Origin: Combretum micranthum
Lineage: Eukaryota; Streptophyta; Magnoliopsida; Myrtales; Combretaceae
Assembly: GCA_024138025.1 (NCBI GenBank)
Contig: JAMXBD010000055.1
Location: 1,240,001 to 1,304,000, forward strand
DNA length: 64,000 nt
Reading direction: 5' to 3'
In this document: positions 36,809-48,080 of the stretch, piece after piece
Layout of the letters: each line of letters opens with the position of its first letter
Numbering within the stretch: position 1 is the first letter of the stretch
The notes under the pieces: model-generated
Databases searched by the model: none
Told to the model about the DNA's origin: nothing
What the model saw: the letters and a program-made list of their open reading frames with translations, nothing else
Translations under genes and position numbers: made by a program

Positions 36809-37640
36809 AAGGAAAACAAATTAGACACATATCAAAGAACGCAGCCACAAGAAGTAATGAACTTCTTGAATTGATACACACTAACATTTGTGGTCCTTTT
36901 GACATTCCAACATAGGGTAGTGAAAAATATTTCATCACATTTATTGATGACTACTCACGATATTGTTACTTATACCTGTTGCATGAAAAGTCACAATTGG
37001 TTGACATCCTAGAGGTGTTTGTTAATGAAGTGGAAAGGCAGTTAGCTAGAAAGGTGAAAGTAGTAAGGTTAAACAGGGGTGGTGAATATTATGGTAAATT
37101 CAATGAAAGTGGACAATATCTTGGTCCATTTGCAAAATTCCTTGAAAGTTGAGGCATATGTGTACAGTATACAATGCCTGGTACACCGCAACAAAACGGT
37201 GTGGCTGAAAGGCGAATCGTACACTTATGGATATGGTTAGGAGTATGTTAAGTTACAGCACTGTACCTTTATCCTTATGGATGCATGCATTAAAAACTGC
37301 TGCATATTTACTGAACAGGGTTCCTAGTAAGGCAGTCCTAAGACTCCTTATGAATTATGGATAGGTAGGAAACCAGTTTAAGGCACCTTCATGTTTGGGG
37401 TTGTCCAACAGAAATAAGGATATATAATCCACACGAAAGAAAGCTTGATGTAAGAACCATTAGTGGTTACTTCATTGGCTATCTGAAAAATCAAAAGGGT
37501 ATAGATTTTATTGTCCTAACCACAATACAAGAATAGTTGAGTCTAGTAATGCTCGATTCATTGAAAATGGTCAATTTAGTGGGAGTGGGGAATCACGGAA
37601 AGTGGATATTAGAGAATTTCAATAAGAGATTCCTACACCC
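36786..37640 (+). pseudogene. Copia integrase core, first copy (broken)
   Basis: The core reads LIHTNICGPF, FIDDYSRYCYL, GTPQQNGVAERR and further C-terminal sequence. The first catalytic Asp (usual HTD) is Asn at 36883-36885, and the second (usual RSD.GGEY) is Asn at 37072-37074. Stops are TAG 36913 and TGA 37150, and there are single-base deletions near 37215 and 37340 relative to the second copy. From 37001 on, the sequence is the left unit of the tandem duplication. Confidence 0.85.
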
Positions 37641-38267
37641 AGTGTTTCTACTCAGGTTGTTGTTCCTTTTATTGCATCACAGTCAAGCAACAAGTTGAAA
37701 CGATAAGTTAATGTTCAAAACACACAAAGTGAACATATTAGAGGTGAGCCAAGCAACAATGTGCAAGTCACAAATGAGCAAGTGATACCACAAGAAATGG
37801 CATTAGAGGTCTACTAGAAGAAAAGACCAGCTATATCGAATGACTATGTGGTTTACTTGATATGAATCTGACTTAAGCATTGATAAAGATCCATCTCATT
37901 TAGACAAGCCATGGAATGTAGTGATTCTGAAAAGTGGTTCAATGCCATGAAGGAAGAGATGAAATCAATGGATGTAAATAAAGTCTGGGAGCTAGTAGAG
38001 TTGCCTGAAGGATCAAAACGAGTTGGCTGTAAATGGGTCTTTAAGACCAAGCGAGACTCAAAAGGCAACATCGAAAGATACAAAGCAGGCTTGTTGCTAA
38101 AGGTTACACTCAAAAAGATGGTATTGACTATAAAGAGACCTTCTCTCCAGTTTCCAAAAGGACTCCTTAAGAATTATTATGGCTTTGGTGGCTCATTATG
38201 ACCTAGAGCTTCACCAAATGGATGTAAAGACCGCCTTTAAATGATGACTTAGAAGAGGAAGTGTATA
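37001..38267 (+). repeat. Tandem duplication inside copia, left unit
   Basis: The 1267-bp unit starts TTGACATCCTAGAGG. It repeats as 38268-39545 (1278 bp), differing by scattered substitutions and small indels. Both duplication ends lie at TTGAC. Confidence 0.95.
37905..38260 (+). pseudogene. Copia reverse transcriptase N-terminal part, first copy
   Basis: Encodes WFNAMKEEMKSMDVNKVWEL, then [20 protein letters not shown], the classic start of copia RT. A base deletion near 38090 shifts the frame. The segment ends at CTTTAAATGATGAC with a two-base loss, also present in the second copy, and then jumps back to integrase sequence at the duplication junction. Confidence 0.85.
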
Positions 38268-38896
38268 TTGACATCCTAGAGGTGTTTGTTAATGAAGTGG
38301 AAAGGCAGTTAGATAGAAAGGTGAAAGTAGTAAGGTCAAAAAGGGGTGGTGAATATTATGGTAAATTCAATGAAAGTGGACAATATCCTGGTCCATTTGC
38401 AAAATTCCTTGAAAGTCGAGGCATATGTGCACAGTATACAATGCCTGGTACACCGCAACAAAACGGTGTGGCTGAAAGGCGGAATCGTACACTTATGGAT
38501 ATGGTTAGGAGTATGTTAAGTTACAGCATTGTACCTTTATCCTTATGGATGTATGCATTAAAAACTGCTGCATATTTACTGAACAGGGTTCCTAGTAAGG
38601 CAGTCCTTAAGATTCCTTATGAATTATGGATAGGTAGGAAATCTAGCTTAAGGCACCTTCATGTTTGGGGTTGTCCAACAGAAATAAGGATATATAATCC
38701 ACACGAAAGAAAGCTTGATGCAAGAACCATTAGTGGTTACTTCATTGGCTATCTTGAAAAATCAAAAGGGTACAGATTTTATTGTCCTAACCACAATACA
38801 AGAATGGTTAAGTCTAGTAATGCTCGATTCATTGAAAATGGTCAATTTAGTGGGAGTGGGGAATCACGAAAAGTGGATATTAGAGAATTTCAATAA
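38261..38896 (+). pseudogene. Copia integrase core, second copy (open but catalytically altered)
   Basis: A continuous 211-codon frame from the duplication junction. It reads ILEVFVNEVERQLDRKVKVV, RGGEYYGKFNES, GTPQQNGVAERRNRTLMDM, LWMYALKTAAYLLNR and LRHLHVWGCP, so the glutamate of the catalytic triad (GVAER) is kept. The Asp usual before RGGEY is Lys (38339-38341). The N-terminal third of the core is missing because the unit begins inside it. Confidence 0.85.
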
Positions 38897-39545
38897 GAGA
38901 CCCCTACACCCAGTGTTGCTACTCAAGTTGTTGTTCCTTTTGTTGCATCACAATCAAGCAACAAGCTGAAACGATAAGTTAATGTTCAAAACACATAAAG
39001 CGAACATATTAGAGGTGAGCCAAGCAATAATGTGCAAGTCACAAGTAAGCGAGTGATACCACAAGAAATGGCATTACTGAGGTTTACTAGAAAGAAAAGA
39101 CCAGCTATATCGAATGACTATGTGGTTTACTTGACTATGAATCTGACTTAAGCATTGATAAAGATCCAGTCTCATTTAGACAAGCCATGGAATGTAGTGA
39201 TTCTGAAAAGTGGTTCAATCCCATGAAGGAAGAGATGAAATCAATAGATGTAAATAAAGTCTGGGAGCTAGTAGAGTTGCCTAAAGGATCAAAACGAGTT
39301 GGCTATAAATAGGTCTTTAAGACCAAGCGAGACTCAAAAGGCAACATCGAAAGATACAAAGGCAGGCTTGTTGCTAAAGATTACACTCAAAAAGATGGTA
39401 TTGACTATAAAGAGACCTTCTCTCCAGTTTCCAAAATGGACTCCTTAAGAATTATTATGGCTTTGGTGGCTCATTATGACCTAGAGCTTCACCAAATGGA
39501 TGTAAAGACCGCCTTTAAATGATGACTTAGAAGAGGAAGTGTATA
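38268..39545 (+). repeat. Tandem duplication inside copia, right unit
   Basis: The 1278-bp unit aligns end to end with 37001-38267. Confidence 0.95.
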
Positions 39546-40741
39546 TTGACCAACCTGAAGGATTTATAACCACAAGACATGAAAATTTGGTGTGTAAGTT
39601 AAAGAAATCGATATATGGATTAAAAGAAGCTTCCCGACAATGGTATATTAAGTTTAACAATACCATTACATCATACGGTTTTGTAGAGAACACCGTTGAT
39701 CGGTGTATCTACATGAAGGTCAGTGGGAGCAAGTTTATTATATTAGTCTTATAGGTCGATGATATTCCTTTGGCTGCTAATGATATAGGTTTGTTACATG
39801 ATGTAAAGAAATTTCTCTCTAAAAATTTTGAAATGAAAGATATGGGTGAGGCATCCTATGTGATAGGAATAGAGATATTTCGCAATAAATCACAAGGATT
39901 GTTAGGATTGTCTAAGAAAGGCTATATCAATAAAGTATTAGAGAGATTTAGAATGGAAAATTGCTCTATAGGAATAGTTCCAATTCAAAAAGGGGACAAG
40001 TTCAATGAATTGCAATGTCCAAAGAATGATTTGGAACTAAAATCAATGGAATCCATTCCCTATGCATCACTGGTTGGAAGCTTGATGTATGCTCAGACAT
40101 GCACTCGGCCGGATATTAGTTTCGCTGTAGGAATGTTAGGCCGATATTAGAGTAATCCTGGAATAGATTATTGGAAAGCTGCAAAGAAAGTACTTAGGTA
40201 CTTACAAGGCACCAAGAATTATATGCTTATTTATAAAAAGTCAAGTCATCTTGAAGTAGTAGGCTAGTCAAATTTAGATTATGATGGATGTGTAGACTCG
40301 AGGAAATCTACATTTGGTTACATGTTTCTGTTGGCTGTAGGAGCAGTTTCATGGAAGAGTAGGAAGCAGTCTGTCATTGCTACTTCCACTATGGAGGCTG
40401 AATTTGTGGCATGCTTTGAGGCCACTATTCATGCAATGTAGTTGCGGAACTTTATCTTAAGGCTTGGTTTAGTTGACAGTATAGCTAGGCCGTTAAGAAT
40501 CTATTGTGATAATTCTGTAGTTGTTTTCTTCTTTAAAAATGATAAGTATTCTAAGGTTGCGAAACACATGGATTTGAAATACTTGTCTGTTAAAGAAGAA
40601 GTACAAAACCAAAGAATGTCAATTGAGCATATCGGTACTGATATGACGATAGTGGATCCATTAACTAAGGGTTTGCCACCGAAAACATTTACTGGACATG
40701 TTGAACGGATGGGCATTATAGACAGGTCCTCATTGATTTGA
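39130..40741 (+). pseudogene. Copia reverse transcriptase and RNase H
   Basis: The second RT start is at about 39187. The RT body 39539-40150 reads DQPEGFITTRHENLVCKLKK, SIYGLKEASRQWY, and then VDD at 39755, where the usual preceding tyrosine codon is TAG (39752). RNase H, 40151-40741, reads [30 protein letters not shown] and IVDPLTKGLPPKTF. Further TAG stops lie at 40148, about 40265 and 40439. RT copies the RNA template into cDNA and RNase H removes the RNA; both are inactive here. Confidence 0.9.
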
Positions 40742-40746
40742 TATTT

Positions 40747-41386
40747 AATGTATATATATATATACATATGGTTGTATTGCTCGTATTGTTATGACACTTG
40801 TGAATTCAGTTAAAGTTATGGTTTTGTTTGCTCTTTTATTATCTACATCAAGTTGTATACAGTTATTGTTTGTGAGATATCTAGCAGAATATTTGGAAAT
40901 ACTAATTTAAGGGTTTTAATGTTCTTCGGTTAAGTTATCATGAATTATGATGATCATGTAATACATGGAAGGAACCACATCGCTAAATGGTGTGTAACTG
41001 CCATGATTAAGTCATTTTAATTCAATTGAGAATTATGACTTGATGATTCAATAACAATTAACTGTGCACCATATTTAGAATGCATCAAGACATAATTCTC
41101 AATTGAATTAAAATAACTGAATCATGACGGTCACACACCATTTAACGATGTGATTTCTTACATGTATTACATGATCATCATAATACATGATAACTTAACT
41201 GAGGAACATTAAAACCTTTAAATTATTATTTTCAAATATGCTACTAGTTATCTCACAAACAATAACTATATACAACTTGATGTAGATAATAAAAGAGCAA
41301 GCAAAACAATAACTTTAACTGAATTCACAAGTGTCATAACAATACGAGCAATACAACCATATGTATATATACATATACATGGACCA
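40747..41386. repeat. Long palindrome: arms of about 300 bp, 37-bp loop
   Basis: The left arm 40747-41045 is the near-exact reverse complement of 41083-41386; the loop is 41046-41082. For example, ATACATATGGTTGTATTGCT at the left base is matched by AGCAATACAACCATATGTAT at the right base, and GAGAATTATGACTTGATG by CATCAAGACATAATTCTC next to the loop. It lies between RNase H and the polypurine tract. Confidence 0.95.
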
Positions 41387-41396
41387 AGTGGGAGAT

Positions 41397-41819
41397 TGTT
41401 AAATTATTTAACATTAATGGTCCATGTGACTTATAGTATGACTTTAATATAAAATGTTAAATATGATGGTCATTTGGAATAATGGTAATTTTGAGTCATA
41501 GGGTTTTAAAATCTCTCCACTCTTTCTATTTAAATATGACAGTTAAAGAAGAAAATGATCGTATCTTTTCATAAGTATCATTTCATTTTCTCCACCATCA
41601 AAGAAAACAGAAAAGTAAAAGGAAAGAGTAAGAGAAAAACATCAAGATAAAATCGAAACAGATTTTCTTCTCTTGGTTTGAACTCAAAAGGTTATAGACA
41701 ATGGTATGTATCAAAACTATTAATTGATTGTTGCTATCATATTGAAAGATTTGGTATTAAAAATTAGATTTACATAAAGATCCTACATAAAAAAAACTAA
41801 AATAAAAGAATGTATAACA
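41397..41819 (+). mobile_element. Copia 3' LTR (423 bp)
   Basis: Begins TGTTAAATTATT right after the polypurine tract GTGGGAGAT and ends TGTATAACA. A TATA-like CTATTTAAATATG lies near 41526. The matching 5' LTR is absent apart from its last bases. Confidence 0.85.
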
Positions 41820-43211
41820 TGAAAAATTCAACATATACCGTTTTAATTGAGCATCTATAAAAATTATTGGCCGTGGCCTAGGGTTAATTGATTAAAGAGA
41901 ATCCAACTTGGAATGTTATAGTCCATGTCTCAACAGCTTAATATGCAGTCCCTTGATTTGACTCGACTCGTGTCGTGTCCCATCAATGTCAATGGAACAT
42001 ATGGGGCACACATGAATTGAACATAAGCGATAAAAAGTGTGTGTATCTTTTTTAAAGGATGGACGACGTGGTTAATGAAGTCATTCTATTGTTTAGTCCA
42101 AAGTGTCCTTTTTGGCATAGCATTTGTCTTGACCAGTGACCATATTTTATTTCCTGGCGGCCAACAAGCGACCGTGTTCTAAGGAAAAGATATTGCATAG
42201 CTACGGGTAACTAGTAGTTACAACACCAGTCATGTATATATAAGTAAATTTCATACTTGAATTGCGGTTTCGACAATATGATTATGGGTCTGTTTTGATG
42301 ATTTGTTTTTTATTTGTATTTATATCTGGATTGAAATGATATATATAAATATATCTGATTCATATTTATATTTTATCTATATCATTTCTATTTGATATTT
42401 TCATGAGAATTATCAATTTTTTTTTATCTATATTTATTTCTTAATAAATAATTTATTAAAAAAAGTGTCTATATCTGTTTAGAAAAGCTAAACAAACAGA
42501 CCAATATATATAATTCAATAATGCACAACATTCAAGATTTAGGTTTATGTTGGATTTTAGTTATGTTCTTGTGGAAATAATTATATTAATTATATGGTTG
42601 CATGTTGAATGATGATTGATGAGCATGCAGTCTTGAATATATTAAGATAAGTTTCAATTTCAAATAATTAATTTTTTATAATATAAGATACGTGATAAGA
42701 ATCTTTTCTTCTTCTAAAACTAAAGTGAAAGTTGTACACTAACTACCACAATTACGATGAATATAATTAGGTTCTTTTCTTTTATTTAAAAAAAAAAAAA
42801 ACCCCAAGAATCAGAACGAGTAGCGTTCAAACTTATAAAAACTCTATATTTTATATTTTGCAACTCAACTCAATGTTTTAATTTAAGTCTTTTTTTTATG
42901 TATTGAAATTTATTATATTTTTTTTGGGGTTGCAACTTTAATCTATGTTGAGATAGAATGGATAGATTGAACATTTAAATACCTCATTTTACAACATTAA
43001 TTGGATAATTGCTGTTAAATCAAAGGTCTTAAAATGCTGCTTAGTGAAGCATTTAATGTTCTAATAGATGTAGTCTTTGCTAATCTATATAATAGATATA
43101 TAATGACAATTATAGTCTAAAATATTGGAGGCATTAATTTATTTATACTTAAATAAGTCAAGGCACGCATTAAAAGAAAATGGGCACACATTATAATAAA
43201 TGGATTATACT
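41820..43211. other. Intergenic DNA with a diverged copy of the 30.1-kb segment
   Basis: 41910-42020 is related to 30096-30220. The rest is AT-rich, with an A run at 42788-42801. No gene is recognised. Confidence 0.4.
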
Positions 43212-43462
43212 ACGAAAGGTACTTGAACTTTAGAAAAATATGCGATTAGGTACCTGAATTTTGTAATTGATTAATTTAGTACCTGAAAGAACTTGACAAT
43301 GGTACTATTGGTGTATAGGAAGAGTTTTTTTAGGTACTAAATTGATTAATTTCAAAGTTCAGGTACTAAATTAATTAATTTCAATATTTAGGTACTAAAT
43401 CGATTATTTTTAAAGTTCAGGTATCTAATTACGTATTTTACTAAATTTTAGATACTATTAAT
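43212..43462. mobile_element. Palindromic MITE, copy 2
   Basis: The left end AAAGGTACTTGAACTTTAG is approximately complementary to the right end (AAATTTTAGATACTATT). Internal modules GGTACTAAATTGATTAATTTC repeat in alternating form. It is related to 7860-8245 and 58078-58359. Confidence 0.6.
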
Positions 43463-44639
43463 GACATTAACCCATGATAAATTCTATAATAAATAAAAGA
43501 AAAAGATGGAAGTCCGAACCATATTCTAAAGTTATTATCCCTAGTCAAGGGTTATGTCTATATTTGAGACAAAATGATTTTAGATTTGGAAGAAAACAGG
43601 GATAATGATGAAATGATGCAAATATATATAGCAAGATTACTACATTAACACTTATTTTTGTTCGTCACTTCAACAATTAAGTCGATGTGCTTCTGAACAA
43701 CTAAGGCAAAGTGTTACATGTGCATGACACAATGATGTATGATCTCAATTAGAGGTGGGTGTGAACTTGATTCACCCTTCGAATTGAACCGACTTATGTA
43801 TTAGAATTCAATTTTTCTTTCTTCCTTTCTTTTTTTTTTTTTTTTCAATTTGAATCATGCATTAAGCATAACCTTGGAATAGTAATAAGTAGATAGCATT
43901 TTGTGAGATGATTTGGAGAGATGGTAGAGAGTAGGAATGGATAATCTCAAAATCTTAAATATACAAGTGATTGACAAGGAAGCCAAGGAAACTTCGTACT
44001 TCGACCTTATAGATCTTGAGTAATTGATTATGATATTCATCCGAGTTACTTGCTAAATCTTTGATAGCAAAGTTTACGATGTATAACTTTGTTGTTTTTT
44101 TCCTCCCCTTTTATTGGTTTTTTTTCCTCTTGTTTAATGAGGAGAAATGAGTGAGTATTTATAGGCACTTGGATTCCATGATACTCACCATATTGTTTGA
44201 GTGATTGACAAAATGAGATTAAGTAAACTCATTTATGATTCTTCTATATGCTTTGCCAAATGCCAAGTTTAGTAGCCTTTCATAATGCGTGAGCTTGCTT
44301 GATAGAATTGGTGGCTGGCAAATTATAATAACATTCCTTGTTTTAAGCACACTAGGCTAAATCTTTTTGGCTTATAAGTTCAATCACTTAACCTAAAGAA
44401 TTAAATCTAGATATAAAATTGACTTAACCAATAATTGATACAACAATTTTTTTATCCTTCTAAGGTTCTATTGCTTTATTTTGCGAAAGCACTAATTATA
44501 CATGATTGGATTGATATAGTCATATAAATACAGTTGGGTTTTTATACGCATAATTGTTTCTTGAATTATGTATATTATATTTATCATTGTTAATAAATGA
44601 CAAATTATACAAACGTATATATTAAACATCATCCTTAGT
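43463..44639. other. Intergenic DNA containing the partner of the 31.8-kb segment
   Basis: 43850-44050 is a diverged copy of 31800-32000. A minus-strand TATA (CCTATAAATACTCACTC, 44155-44165) precedes it in minus orientation, so the segment may be an LTR or gene 5' end read leftward. No coding domain is recognised. Confidence 0.35.
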
Positions 44640-45010
44640 ATATTTTCCTCTTCTTTTCCCCCTAATTGACAAAACTCTATTGCACATATAAATTTGCTTC
44701 ATACCGGCCATATGCAATCAATATGTAAATGAGCAACATCATTACGTGGACTCTTCTTTTAAACATTATAAGATTATTCCATTTTCAAAACTTATGTGCT
44801 AAGACGAATTTTAGTCTTCTAGAGATCATATAATGTATGAAAAGTTTAGTTGTTGATGGTTTATGTCAAATTGTCATTTCCTCGGCATTAGATTCCTATG
44901 GCCTCGCATCGTGTTGGATAAGGAAGTTCCTGCAAGTGGATTGGCCTTTGCTTTGGACATCGGTCACCACTACTTTATTTTTGCTTTTACTGCGAATGAT
45001 ATCAACGTTG
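44640..45010. repeat. Duplicated segment, copy 1 (partner 51690-52040)
   Basis: Shared phrases in order are TAATTGACAA, TTGCTTCATACC, ATTACGTGGACTCTTCTTTT, AACTTATGTGCT, TTCCTCGGC and GCAAGTGGATT. At 51.7-52.0 kb the order is the same with substitutions and small indels. Confidence 0.7.
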
Positions 45011-45174
45011 TCATAAATTGGTTGACAATAGACGAAAGAGATACAGAAAAAGTAGTAACTATCCCAGTGGCAATCCCTAATCCAGCCATAAGGTGTCGAT
45101 GCTTATCGACAGCACACGGGAAAGGTTTGGGTCCATTGTCAATGGTGGGGCTGGAAAGAGGTGGTTTAAAATGA
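44863..45174 (+). CDS. Unrecognised ORF, 103 codons
   Basis: The translation starts MSNCHFLGIRFLWPRIVLDK and has a hydrophobic middle (FALDIGHHYFIFAFTANDIN) and a basic, Gly-rich end. The sequence is more G+C-rich than its flanks. An overlapping minus ORF of 92 codons (44970-45248) is equally open, so strand and reality are both in doubt. The first third lies in a segment duplicated at 51.9 kb, where the frame is broken. No domain is recognised; it is most likely a relic of a duplicated gene or element. Confidence 0.2.
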   Translation: MSNCHFLGIRFLWPRIVLDKEVPASGLAFALDIGHHYFIFAFTANDINVVINWLTIDERDTEKVVTIPVAIPNPAIRCRCLSTAHGKGLGPLSMVGLERGGLK

Positions 45175-45429
45175 CAAATTCGCTGGGGCTTCCCAAAATA
45201 AAAACATGTGAATTCAGTTTTTTTTAAAGAAAACGATTTTCCATGCATGTCCTTTTTCCTTCAATACTTAATAGAAAGCTCACTAGGCCAGATATTTCAA
45301 CTTGCTTTCCCAAAGAATCAAGGAAGATAAGGGGCTCCTGTGTTAGGTAACCAGTAATTGCAAGTATTTTACCAACAGGAACAGGTTTCTTCTACCTATA
45401 TATCAGTGAGACTATTCACTAAATGATTG
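45175..45429. other. Spacer
   Basis: Nothing recognised. Confidence 0.3.
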
Positions 45430-48080
45430 TGTAACACTCTAAACTTAGGGACAATTACAACTTGTCACATGTCGATAGCAAGCATGGATACATTAAAACT
45501 CTAAACCTATTTGAATCACTAATTACACCATTAATAACTCCAATATTCACTCATAAATTAATGACTTCAAGTCATAATAGATTATATACTTGTGATTATA
45601 ATCAGCCACATAAGTATTATCTTATAATCTTTAAGAATTCAACTAATAGATGACTTAGAGAGTCATCATATCATAACCATATAGATTATATATTATTACT
45701 GAAAAAGTTACTATATAGTAAACGACAAAATGCATTTACCATTCAAACCAACTACACCTGACTAAAGTCTTTTCTTTCTTAATTTAACACTTATTCTTTA
45801 TTCATCACGATAGTCTTCAATGCTAGTGAAATTCTCAAAATCCACCATTCGATTGCATCTAACAATACGATTGTTTTTACGTCACCACTTATACTTGAAA
45901 AAGATAAAAGAATGAGTTGGACCTCAGTACAGTACACCACAAACACACATGTGATGAAACAAATACATATTCACCTATAGACATATTATTAATGTAACAA
46001 TCAATATCTTATTATCTTTATCTTTAGCCAAACAAATAACATAGGGATAACTCAATATCCCATCACATACAGATATAACAATAGGAACAACATCGTATTT
46101 TACACATCAACTTTAAGACTGTATGCAATTATATACTTGAAATTTTAAATTGTTAATTTATATACTTAATTAGATGTTTGATTATTATCATTTATACATG
46201 ATCTCTTTGGTATGTATCAATGATATGGAATTTTGGTTATGTGATGATATAACTTGGCATCATATATAATATAAAATAAAATATTACAAGTATTGCATTG
46301 TGATTAGTTGTCTATGATGATAGAAATAATACATTAACATAAATAGATGGGGCATAAATATTAGAACTATTCATCTAATTAGATTTATAAATTGACAATT
46401 TAAAACTTCAGTGTATCATTGTAAAAAGGTGTAAAGTTGAGGTGTTAATCACGATATTAACCTTTAATAATAATACATATATATATATATGATTGAGTAC
46501 TTCCCAACATTATAATTCCATAAACTAAATATTAGGTATTCCCCAATATCCATGAAACTAAAACACCAAGATGTGCTTGGATTATTTCCACACATAACTC
46601 TACTCCGGGACAGTGTCACACAAGGATCAACGAGTTACATGATAATAGCATGAATACTCTCTACCTATTACCAGTAATAAGAAAAAACAACATATTTGAG
46701 ATTTTATAGCCATATATTTAGTTAATTAATTTATATTTCTACCCTAAACAACATAAGTAAGGTATACGCACTTGAAATACCAATCCATCTCTAGTTCTAA
46801 AATTTGATTGGCTTAAATTACACACAATAAAGTTACTAAGAACATTTTATATATCTAACTTGACTTTTATTTACATTTTCATAACTCTTACCTTTACCTA
46901 CCATTATATAGGTTGTCAAGATCTTAAAATAAACTTATTCTTAAAGGAATGGAGTTAAATTGGTTTCTATTGCTTTTACGTAAGAAAAATGTGATTTTTA
47001 GGGTGTTAAAATGTGCAAACTAGTGCATGGGTTTATGGGGTTTGATATTACTTAGATGAATAAAACAGGTCACATAAAGGTGCACGATCAAGTATACGAG
47101 AACTGCATGGGCTGTGTACGAGTTGTCAATGGGTTGGTGCACTTGTGGTGCACTTTTAAATGTAAAATTTCAAATTATAGAGCCTTACACAACTTAGTGC
47201 ACGAGCTCTTGCATAGATTTTACACTTCCATAGTATAAATTTTTAATTCATAGAGAGGTACACAATCTGATTTATAGGCTCACGCATTAGTCATGTACTT
47301 CTAAATTCAATATATTTAAGTTTCAAGGAGGTATGCAATAATACCCGAGCTCATTAAGAAGTCATGCACATTTGGAAACCATCCCTTCCATCTGATTTTC
47401 CTTTGTTTCCCATTGAATTCATGTTAAACCTCTTCTTACTCTTATTTCTTCACTTCACCTTTTTACACAAGTTTTAACCACTCTAACATCAAATGTGCAA
47501 TAATTACTCAATCTTAACAAAACTATTTCCTGATAGATTAAGATTTACATGAATCGACATTACTTCTTGAAATCTTTCATTCTTTCCTTCTTCTCAATGT
47601 CTTAATTCTTTACTCTTCAAATTTCCCACTAAGCCTCTCTAAAATTTGTTATTTTCTACAAAACATCATTGTCAATATTCACAAGTCAATTTGTCACTAT
47701 CTTTACGTTTAACTTGTTTGAATGATACAAAACAAAAGAAAATCTCACTCACCTTAAAGTTACATTAGTATATCTTTGGTAAGTCGTCAAGGGTTACAAA
47801 GATAGTTTGGGAATTAGGAAAGAGTTTTGTGATATATGTTGAAGAAAAGATGAAAGTGAAGGTGATTATCTACTCCAAATATTTTATACATTAAATCAAT
47901 AATGCTTCTTTTTAAATTTTTAGTTAAATGGGTAGCTCTATACTTATTAAAGATTCCAAAATTACTTCATTACCCTTGGTTATATACATTAAATTTTAGG
48001 GTTTTAGATTGATTCCAGAAAAGGTGGCTCCTTATTTATAACTAAGAGAATGGAAGATGAAAAAGACAATAAAATTAATT
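45430..48080 (-). mobile_element. LTR-like remnant, minus strand (first of two related)
   Basis: In minus orientation the tract ends GAGTGTTACA (45430) and has a TATA TTATAAATAAGG at 48031-48040. It holds CTTGAAAAAGATAAAAGAATG near 45894, which recurs as CTGAAAAAGATAAAGGAATG at 49620 in the next tract, in similar surroundings. No protein domain is present. The short ORFs at 45462-45653 and 47056-47238 are not genes. Confidence 0.3.

Larger units (their letters stand above)
34380..41819 (+). mobile_element. Degenerate Ty1/copia retrotransposon with internal duplication
   Basis: A primer-binding site (34381), Gag remnants, a protease motif, GAG-pre-integrase, integrase, reverse transcriptase, RNase H, a polypurine tract (AAGTGGGAGA, about 41386-41395) and a 3' LTR (41397-41819) occur in copia order (IN before RT). 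The 3' LTR begins TGTTAAATTA and ends TGTATAACA; TGTATAACA also precedes the primer-binding site, yet no full 5' LTR lies upstream. At least ten in-frame stops and several frameshifts show that the element is dead. A 1.27-kb segment covering integrase to early RT is tandemly duplicated. A long palindrome lies between RNase H and the 3' LTR. The copia lineage was not determined. Confidence 0.9.
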
